From the NCBI GenBank assembly GCA_013812065.1, contig JACCUC010000268.1, positions 1 to 5,482 of the forward strand: 5,482 bases of DNA, given 5' to 3'. The position numbers were made by a program, and so were the translations under genes. The notes under the pieces were generated by a model that was given only the letters and a program-made list of their open reading frames with translations, searched no databases and had not been told where the DNA came from. Below are positions 1 through 4,788 of the stretch, one piece after another (within the stretch, counting starts at the first letter, position 1; each line of letters starts with the position of its first letter). The stretch comes from Thermoleophilaceae bacterium (GTDB lineage Bacteria > Actinomycetota > Thermoleophilia > Solirubrobacterales > Thermoleophilaceae).

Positions 1-277
1 CACGAGCTTTCGCCGTGCGGTGGCCACCTCGCTCGTCATCCTCACGCTGACCGGCGTTGCCGCACTCGCCAGTCACCTCGCGACCGGCAGCGGCCTCAAT
101 GTGCCCGTCACGATTGCCCTCGCGAGCTCGACCGGCGTCGGCGCCCTGGCGGGCACCGTGGTGGGGCGCCGCCTGCCGCAGGAGCATTTGGCGCACGCCT
201 TTGCGGTTGTGGTCACCGCGATTGCCCTCTTCCTTCTGGTTGACACGCTGTTCTTCGGCGGGCCACCAAGCGGGTAG
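1..277 (+). CDS. TauE/SafE-type membrane permease, C-terminal fragment
   Basis: This is the 3' end of a gene that starts before the window. The frame is open from base 2, and 91 residues are visible before the TAG stop. They contain three hydrophobic stretches (about residues 7-26, 34-54 and 66-84), joined by short loops that carry the few charged residues. The visible order is an R-AVATSL entry into a helix, a glycine/alanine-rich helix ending in GRRLP, then HAFAVVV leading into a final helix. This fits the C-terminal half of TauE/SafE (DUF81) transporters, inner-membrane proteins linked to export of sulfite, sulfoacetate or similar organic anions. The GTG at 20 is probably internal, because the R-AVATSL motif of the family begins upstream of it. 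The substrate cannot be told. The gene converges on the next one with only 23 bases between them. Confidence 0.75.
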   Translation, partial: TSFRRAVATSLVILTLTGVAALASHLATGSGLNVPVTIALASSTGVGALAGTVVGRRLPQEHLAHAFAVVVTAIALFLLVDTLFFGGPPSG

Positions 278-300
278 GCGACGAGCAGTGCCCCCGGCGA

Positions 301-1461
301 TCAGCCGGCGTCCACCCGCACGGCGTGCGCCTTCGCCTCCGGCTCGACGAAGCGCGCGAGCCGCTCGGCTTCGCTGGTTGCGGCCCTCCGCTCGGCGGCG
401 CGCAGCCGGCCGAGCGGCTCGACCACGACGGTCGCGGTCCCGCGGGCCTTCTCGAGCCTCCAAAACCCGGCGACGGCGCCGTCGACGAGCACCGTGGCGC
501 GGACGCGCAGGTTCTTGGTGACGAGGGCGGGCCGGTGCTCGTCGGCGATCGTGCGCGTGCGATTGGAGTGAGCGAGCACGAGGCTGTCGAACTCGGGTAG
601 GAGGCGAACCGGGGCCGGTGCGTCGGCGGGTGGGCGCGGCGCGTCGGGGAGGTCGAACAGCTCTCGGCCTCGCTCGTCCGTGAAGGTCTCGAGCTCCGGC
701 CGCAGCCGCTCGAACGCCGCAGCGAGCCCACCGCCGCCCATCCACGCCTCCGCATCGCGGATCGAGGCCGGTCCAAAGGCGGCGAGGTAGCGGCGCACGA
801 GGCCGTCGTGGTCCGGTCGCTCGTCGGGCGAGGCCCCGAGCCAGCGCTCGCCGTCGATGAACTGCGCGCGCGGCGTGAAGCCCCAGCGGCCTCCGTCCGG
901 CACGCGAACGAGCGGCAGACCGGTGCGCACGAGGGCGGCGAGCGCGCGCACGTCAGCCTCGGGGTGGCGCTCGGCGAGAGCGTCGCGGAGGTCAGCGGCC
1001 GACAATGCACCGGCCTCGGCGAATATCGCGCGCGCCTCCTGGACCAGCGCGGGCACGTCGATCCCCTCCGCGCGCGCTCCGAGAATCCGCCGCATCGACT
1101 CCTCGAACGCCGGCGCGATCGCCGAGTACAAGCGAGCGTAGTCGCCGGCGCTGATCAGGTGGAGGGTCCCGCGCATCAGGGTCGCTCGGACGACTGCGCG
1201 CTCCTCGATCGCCTGCCGCAGCTCACTCGCCTCGAAGCCTTCGAGGCGGCTCCACAGCCCCATGAAAGGCGGTCCGGGCTCCTGGGCCTGCATCCCGGCG
1301 AGCCGCCCGATCGCCTCGACCGTGCCGATCGGGTGACGCTCGAGGAGAAGCTGGCGAGCGAGCGTCGCCCGCCCGAGCTCGCGGGCGGTGAGGACCGGCG
1401 GCGGCACAGCGCGAGGGTAGAACCAAGTGAGGCGGTGTTGTCGGTGCTTCGCAGTCACCAC
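301..1461 (-). CDS. Winged-helix DNA-binding protein, HTH_42 / AlkZ-like family
   Basis: The 386-residue product resembles the HTH_42 (DUF1006, PF06224) family. This family includes the DNA glycosylases AlkZ, which unhooks interstrand crosslinks made by azinomycin, and YcaQ/AlkX. Family marks visible are the leading LARQLLLER helix (about 34-42), GMQAQEP (56-62) and the strand R-MRGTLHLISAGDY (97-108). Towards the C-terminus are LLPEFDSLVL-H-NRTR and VDGAVAGFWRLE. In AlkZ the catalytic pair is a Q-x-Q motif, and residues 58-60 are QAQ, so the glycosylase residues seem to be present. YcaQ types instead carry Q-x-D. Activity and substrate are inferred, since many members are uncharacterised. 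The start is uncertain. GTG at 1461 adds about 23 residues before the usual family start, GTG at 1407 would fit the family length better, and neither has a clear ribosome binding site, so a leaderless message is possible. Confidence 0.85.
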   Translation of the reverse strand: MVTAKHRQHRLTWFYPRAVPPPVLTARELGRATLARQLLLERHPIGTVEAIGRLAGMQAQEPGPPFMGLWSRLEGFEASELRQAIEERAVVRATLMRGTLHLISAGDYARLYSAIAPAFEESMRRILGARAEGIDVPALVQEARAIFAEAGALSAADLRDALAERHPEADVRALAALVRTGLPLVRVPDGGRWGFTPRAQFIDGERWLGASPDERPDHDGLVRRYLAAFGPASIRDAEAWMGGGGLAAAFERLRPELETFTDERGRELFDLPDAPRPPADAPAPVRLLPEFDSLVLAHSNRTRTIADEHRPALVTKNLRVRATVLVDGAVAGFWRLEKARGTATVVVEPLGRLRAAERRAATSEAERLARFVEPEAKAHAVRVDAG

Positions 1462-1575
1462 ACGTCGCCGTCGGAGCTAACGGCGGCGCTAACCACAGGG
1501 TCGCTGTGGCCGCCCAGGTTCACGAGCGCAGCTACGTCCTTGAGTACCGACGCCCCCGGTGGGCATCATGAGGCT
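1462..1575. promoter_or_regulatory. Divergent intergenic region between the winged-helix gene and the oxidoreductase gene
   Basis: These 114 bases lie between two divergently transcribed genes and must carry promoters for both, or one shared control region. I see no convincing -35/-10 pair on either strand. Two small patterns stand out: a perfect inverted repeat CCACAG-N5-CTGTGG at 1493-1509, and two direct GCTAAC copies at 1476-1481 and 1488-1493, 12 bases apart from start to start. Either could be an operator, but both are short enough to occur by chance. Confidence 0.4.
1493..1509. repeat. Perfect 6-bp inverted repeat with 5-base spacer
   Basis: CCACAG at 1493-1498 and CTGTGG at 1504-1509 form an exact inverted repeat around GGTCG. 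It lies in the divergent intergenic region, about 32 bases from the winged-helix gene start and 67 bases from the oxidoreductase start. A regulator binding site or a small hairpin is possible. No regulator is identified. Confidence 0.35.
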
Positions 1576-2427
1576 ATGACGAGGGTCGCCTTTATCGGCG
1601 TAGGCGCGATGGGCGGCCTGATGGCGCGCCGGTTGCTTGACGCCGGGCATGAGCTGAGCGTGTGGAATCGGACGCCGGCGAAGGCGGAGCCGCTGGTAGA
1701 GGCGGGGGCGACGCCGGCGGCGACGCCCGCGGAGGCGGTGGGCGGGGCCGAGGTGGTCATCACGATGGTGGCCGACTCAGCCGCCCTGCAGGCCGTCAGC
1801 GAGGGGCCCGAGGGCATCGCCGCTGGGGCGACGACCATGCTCGAGATGTCGACGGTCGGACCCGCGGCTGTGGCCCGGCTCCAGGCTGCGCTGGCGCCGG
1901 ACGCCGGCCTGCTCGACGCCCCGGTGCTCGGCAGTCTCTCGGAGGCCGAGGCCGGGACGCTGCAGATCTTCGTGGGCGGCTCGGAGCCGCTGCTCGAGCG
2001 GGTCCGGCCGCTGCTAGCGGAGCTAGGCTCGCCGATCCACGTCGGCCCCCTCGGGGCGGGAGCGGCGGCCAAGCTGGTCGCCAACCTGACGCTGCTCGGT
2101 ACGCTCGGCGTGCTCGGTGAGGCGCTGGCGCTCGCCGACGGCCTCGGCCTGGCCCACGAGCAGATGTGGGAGGTGCTCGAGGGGACCCCGCTCGGGGCGC
2201 AGGCCGAACGCCGCCGCGGGGCCGTCGAGTCGGGCGAGTACCCGCTGCGCTTCGCGCTCGCCCTCGCGCGCAAAGACGCCGATCTGGTCGCAGATGCCGC
2301 CGCAGCTGCGGGCGTGGAGGTTCCGCTCGCGCGCGCCGTGCGCGACTGGTTCGCCGAGGCCGAGGCGGCGGGCTGGGGGGAGCTCGACTACTCCTCGGTG
2401 CTCGGGCGGATCATGGGGGCGCGATGA
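1576..2427 (+). CDS. NAD(P)-dependent oxidoreductase, beta-hydroxyacid dehydrogenase family
   Basis: The 283-residue product has the full length of the 3-hydroxyisobutyrate dehydrogenase / tartronate semialdehyde reductase / glyoxylate reductase family. These soluble enzymes interconvert a beta-hydroxyacid and the corresponding aldehyde or keto acid using NAD(P). The N-terminal Rossmann motif is GVGAMGGLMARRL (8-20), followed by WNRTP (30-34), where the Arg suggests NADP preference. The substrate loop is DAPVLGS-EAEAGTL (114-129), then VGG (133-135). The catalytic lysine sits in GAAAKLVAN (162-170, K166, N170), and KDADL (233-237) is the usual C-terminal helix motif. ATG at 1576 is chosen because the Rossmann strand begins at residue 3. 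GAGG lies only two bases upstream, so initiation may be weak or leaderless. The open frame continues far upstream but only as antisense to the previous gene. The substrate is not predictable, and there is no link to the cox-like operon beyond convergence. Confidence 0.9.
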   Translation: MTRVAFIGVGAMGGLMARRLLDAGHELSVWNRTPAKAEPLVEAGATPAATPAEAVGGAEVVITMVADSAALQAVSEGPEGIAAGATTMLEMSTVGPAAVARLQAALAPDAGLLDAPVLGSLSEAEAGTLQIFVGGSEPLLERVRPLLAELGSPIHVGPLGAGAAAKLVANLTLLGTLGVLGEALALADGLGLAHEQMWEVLEGTPLGAQAERRRGAVESGEYPLRFALALARKDADLVADAAAAAGVEVPLARAVRDWFAEAEAAGWGELDYSSVLGRIMGAR

Positions 2428-2435
2428 GCAGTCTC

Positions 2436-2471
2436 CGTTCGCGGCGGTGAGCGGCTGGACCGCCGCGAGCG
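2436..2471. terminator. Hairpin between convergent genes, possible bidirectional terminator
   Basis: Bases 2436-2448 pair with 2459-2471 to give a 13-bp stem with one T-G wobble. Its core, TCGCGGCGGT / ACCGCCGCGA, is a perfect 10-bp match around a 10-base loop. It lies 8 bases after the oxidoreductase stop and 7 bases after the end of the minus-strand cox-like operon, so it could end both transcripts. There is no T-run on either side. In high-GC actinobacteria such stem-only structures are common, but termination is inferred. Confidence 0.6.
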
Positions 2472-2478
2472 AAGTGGG

Positions 2479-3117
2479 TCAGCCGCCCCGGCGCCGGCTC
2501 ATGAAGCGCCGAATCCTGTCGCGAAGCACGGACAGGAGCAGCGCGAGGCCACGGACGGGCCGGTTGGCCCGCGCGGACGCGATGGGACCTTCGCCCACCG
2601 GCTGCTCTGGTTCAGAGACCAAGAGACGAGCGTCTCCTGCCTGCTCGGTCCGATCGACTCCGACCGACCCCTTCAGCTCCTCCTGGAGGCAGGCCGCGAA
2701 GTCCCCCAGCAGGCGCTTCGAGATGTCCTGGATCATCCCCCCGCGCCCGAATCGCGCGAGCCGCCCGGTGATCGTGAAGTCGGTGTCGACGTGCACGCGC
2801 GTGCCGCCGCCCTCGCCCCCGGTGACCGTGCTCACCATCGTCGCCTTGGCCGAGCCCTGGCCGCGCTTGTCCTGGCCGTTCGCGCTCATGGTGGCCACGT
2901 GCGCGGCCTCGTCGAGCGACTCGAGCTTGAGCGTGCCCCGGTAGGCCGCGGTGGTCGGTCCGACCTTGACCTGGAAGTTGCCCCGGTAGGTGCCGTCCTC
3001 GCCGACCTCGGTGATCTCGGCGCCGGGCAGGCATGGGGCGACCCGCTGCACGTCGATCAGCGCCCGCCAGACGTCCTCGACGGGTGCGTCGACCTCGAAG
3101 GACTCCTCGAGCCTCAC
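2479..3117 (-). CDS. coxG: CoxG-type SRPBCC protein (CO dehydrogenase subunit G family)
   Basis: This 212-residue protein begins with the CoxG signature. RLEESFEVDAPVEDVW (2-17) is followed by the CLPGAE turn (29-34), VKVGPTTAAYRGTL (50-63), the GSAKATM strand (88-94) and the closing helix with ISKRLLGDFAACLQEEL (132-148). The fold is the START/SRPBCC cavity. In Oligotropha, CoxG is tied to membrane attachment of CO dehydrogenase, and CoxG of mycobacteria has been reported to handle quinone for that enzyme. An extra C-terminal part follows: an acidic linker (about 155-180), then a hydrophobic and strongly basic tail (189-212, RGLALLLSVL to SRRRGG) that could lie on or in the membrane. GTG at 3117 is chosen because it overlaps the upstream stop as GTGA and because the family starts here. 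No Shine-Dalgarno is visible, so translational coupling is likely. It is the last gene of the operon. Confidence 0.88.
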   Translation of the reverse strand: MRLEESFEVDAPVEDVWRALIDVQRVAPCLPGAEITEVGEDGTYRGNFQVKVGPTTAAYRGTLKLESLDEAAHVATMSANGQDKRGQGSAKATMVSTVTGGEGGGTRVHVDTDFTITGRLARFGRGGMIQDISKRLLGDFAACLQEELKGSVGVDRTEQAGDARLLVSEPEQPVGEGPIASARANRPVRGLALLLSVLRDRIRRFMSRRRGG

Positions 3118-3683
3118 GCGCGAGCGACCGCAAGATCCTCTGGGGTGTCGACGTCGTCGGGGCGGCCGAGGCCGCCGCAGTCGACGTCGCAGACGTTCGA
3201 GCTCGCGAGCACCTCGCGCGCCCCGGCGTCGCCGGTCAGGGCGGTGACACGCGGAAAGAGCGCGCGCTCGAGCACGATCGGGTGACCGGGGTGGCTCTCG
3301 TAGGTGGCACGAACCGCGTCGCATCCCCGCCCACGCGCGGCGACCACGCGGGCGACCGCGCGCGCGGCGAGAAGCGGCTGATCGCCGAGCGCCACGACGA
3401 TGGCGTCGGCCTCCGCCTCGATCGTGGCGACCCCGCTCCGCAGCGACGCCGACTGCCCCTCCGCCCAGTCGACGCAGACGACGGACTCCGCCCCGTGGAG
3501 ATCGACGCGCGCTCGGATCTCGTCGGCGTAGGCCCCGAGCACGACGACCACGCGGTCGAGCGGCGCGCTCGTCATCGCCGCGAGCACGTGCTCGAGCAGC
3601 GGACGTCCGTCGAGCTCGGCGAGCTGCTTCGGCGCGCCGAACCGTTGCGCCGCCCCCGCCGCGAGCACGAGCCCCGCGATCAT
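3114..3683 (-). CDS. MocA-like molybdenum cofactor cytidylyltransferase (NTP transferase)
   Basis: The 189-residue product is a MobA/MocA-family nucleotidyltransferase with a complete set of motifs. The N-terminal nucleotide loop is LAAGAAQRFGAPKQL (7-21, K19), GDQP (100-103) is the metal-binding motif, PGHPIVL (132-138) follows, then GDAGAR (151-156) and DVDTPEDL near the C-terminus. LAAG with RFG, rather than LAGG with RMG, is the MocA pattern. It points to CTP use and the cytosine dinucleotide form of molybdopterin, the form used by aerobic CO dehydrogenase and related bacterial hydroxylases. The protein would act in the cytosol just before cofactor insertion. ATG at 3683 overlaps the upstream stop as ATGA and has GAGGTGG upstream at good spacing. 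Its own stop overlaps the coxG start. CTP specificity is inferred from motifs only. Confidence 0.88.
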   Translation of the reverse strand: MIAGLVLAAGAAQRFGAPKQLAELDGRPLLEHVLAAMTSAPLDRVVVVLGAYADEIRARVDLHGAESVVCVDWAEGQSASLRSGVATIEAEADAIVVALGDQPLLAARAVARVVAARGRGCDAVRATYESHPGHPIVLERALFPRVTALTGDAGAREVLASSNVCDVDCGGLGRPDDVDTPEDLAVARA

Positions 3684-4477
3684 GCGCCCACCTCGTGTAT
3701 GCGTCCGCGCGCGTGGCTCAGCCGTCCGCCCTCGTGCCCGCTGCGGACGGCCACGACCTCGGCCATGATCGAGAGCGCCGTCTCCGCGCCGGTGAGCCCG
3801 CCGAGGTCGAGCCCGATGGGCGCCGCGATCCGCGCGAGCTGGTGCTCGGGGACCCCGGCGGCGAGCAGTCGCTCGCGGCGCGCCTCCTGGGCACGGCGGC
3901 TCCCCATCGCTCCAATGTACGCGGCGTCGGAGGCGAGCGCGAGCGTGAGCGCCGCATCGTCGAGCTTGGGGTCGTGGGTGAGGACGGCGATGTAGGTGGC
4001 GCGGTCGATGCCTCCGAGCTGAGCAAACGCCTCGGCGGGCCAGGCGGCGACGATCTCCTCGGCGTCCGGAAAGCGCTCGGGACTGGCGAAGCGCGTGCGC
4101 GGGTCGACCACGTAGGGTCGCCAGCCGGTGGCACGGGCCATCCCGCAGAGGTCGGGCGCGAAGTCGACGGCGCCGAAGATCACGAAACGCGGCGGCGGGG
4201 CGACGACGTCGACGAACAGCCGCACCCCGCCGGGACCGTCGCGCAGCTCGGATCGCTCGGTCCACATGAGCTCCTCGGCGTGCTCGGTGGCGGCCCGGTC
4301 GAGTCGAGCGTCGCCGAGCGTGCCCTCCGCCCTCCCGTCGGCGCGGATAAGCAGCTTGGCGCCGGGAGCGACGGCCGTTCCCGCGCCCTCGCCGGGCGAC
4401 TCGAGACCGACGACGGTCACGAGTGATCCGCGCCCGTCCGCACGCACCAGCTCGGCGAACGCTCCCTGGAGGCTCAC
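3680..4477 (-). CDS. xdhC: XdhC/CoxI family molybdenum enzyme maturation protein (Rossmann-containing)
   Basis: This 265-residue protein has two parts. Residues about 1-95 resemble an XdhC_CoxI domain (LVTVVG at 19-24, PGAKLLI at 38-44, GTLGDARLD at 52-60), but the usual GGCVE cysteine motif is missing. Residues 97-250 are the XdhC C-terminal Rossmann domain: FVIFGAVDFAPDL (98-110), VVDPRTRF (123-130), VLTHDPKLDDAAL (165-177), AYIGAMGSRR (186-195) and APIGLDLGGLTGAETALSIMAE (219-240). XdhC proteins bind molybdenum cofactor, protect it during sulfuration and pass it to the target hydroxylase. CoxF and CoxI are the CO dehydrogenase counterparts. The GTG start at 4477 is preferred over an ATG further upstream because it makes a GTGA overlap with the preceding small gene. 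A GGAG lies 11 bases upstream. The product probably works with the small XdhC_CoxI protein encoded just before it. Confidence 0.9.
   Translation of the reverse strand: MSLQGAFAELVRADGRGSLVTVVGLESPGEGAGTAVAPGAKLLIRADGRAEGTLGDARLDRAATEHAEELMWTERSELRDGPGGVRLFVDVVAPPPRFVIFGAVDFAPDLCGMARATGWRPYVVDPRTRFASPERFPDAEEIVAAWPAEAFAQLGGIDRATYIAVLTHDPKLDDAALTLALASDAAYIGAMGSRRAQEARRERLLAAGVPEHQLARIAAPIGLDLGGLTGAETALSIMAEVVAVRSGHEGGRLSHARGRIHEVGA
3690..3694 (-). promoter_or_regulatory. Ribosome binding site for the MocA-like gene
   Basis: On the minus strand GAGGT, continuing as GG, lies with its GAGG core seven bases before the ATG at 3683. It falls inside the end of the xdhC coding region. It supports that ATG as the true start over the much longer open frame running upstream. 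Confidence 0.6.
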
Positions 4478-4788
4478 GGCTCGTAGCGCTCCACGTAGAC
4501 GTCGATCTCTCCGCCGCACGGCAGCCCGACCTCCCAGGCCTCGGCGTCGGCGATCCCGAAGTGCAGCAGGCGCGGCTCCCCCCCGCGCAGCACCTCCTCG
4601 GCGACCTCGGCCACCGCGCCCTCGACGCAGCCCCCCGAGACGCCTCCGGCCACGTCGCCGGTCTCGGAGATCGCCATCTTGGCCCCCGGCGGGCGAGGAG
4701 CGGAGCGCTTGGTCCCGACCACCGTGGCCAGCGCGACGCGGTCGCCCCGTGCGGTCCAGGCGTCGACTTCCTCCAGGATGTCCTTCAT
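4474..4788 (-). CDS. Free-standing XdhC_CoxI domain protein (small XdhC-type factor)
   Basis: The product is only 104 residues and consists of one domain, matching the N-terminal XdhC_CoxI domain (PF02625). Visible are an initial helix (ILEEVDAWTARGD), the strand VALATVVGTKRSAPRPPGAKM (18-38), the GGVSGGCVE turn (48-56, Cys54) and a closing GLPCGGEIDVYVE (88-100, Cys91). Both cysteines kept here are the ones typical of full-length XdhC, and both are absent from the N-terminal part of the larger XdhC encoded next. The pair therefore looks like one functional unit divided over two polypeptides: this one carrying the cysteine-bearing domain, the other the Rossmann domain. A cofactor-binding role is inferred from the family. 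The ATG at 4788 overlaps the coxE stop as ATGA and has a perfect AAGGAGG six bases upstream. The stop overlaps the xdhC GTG. Nothing suggests truncation. Confidence 0.85.
   Translation of the reverse strand: MKDILEEVDAWTARGDRVALATVVGTKRSAPRPPGAKMAISETGDVAGGVSGGCVEGAVAEVAEEVLRGGEPRLLHFGIADAEAWEVGLPCGGEIDVYVERYEP

Noticed and set aside
1519..1547. TTCACG with GAGTAC at 17-base spacing as a promoter for the oxidoreductase
   Set aside because: The -10 hexamer matches the consensus at only two positions, so it is not distinguishable from chance.
808..1575. Long plus-strand open frame that would add about 256 residues to the N-terminus of the oxidoreductase
   Set aside because: It runs antisense to the winged-helix gene, is rich in Arg and Ala without family features, and the Rossmann motif begins right after the ATG at 1576.
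3118..3324. Upstream extension of the coxG frame
   Set aside because: It overlaps the MocA-like gene and has biased shadow composition. The CoxG domain starts at the GTG at 3117, which overlaps the preceding stop.
3033..3995. 320-residue plus-strand open frame opposite the MocA-like gene
   Set aside because: It is antisense to well-supported genes and has no recognisable domain or start signal.
3684..4265. Upstream extension of the MocA-like frame on the minus strand
   Set aside because: The extension is arginine-rich shadow sequence within xdhC. ATG at 3683 has a ribosome binding site and begins exactly at the LAAG-type nucleotide-binding strand.
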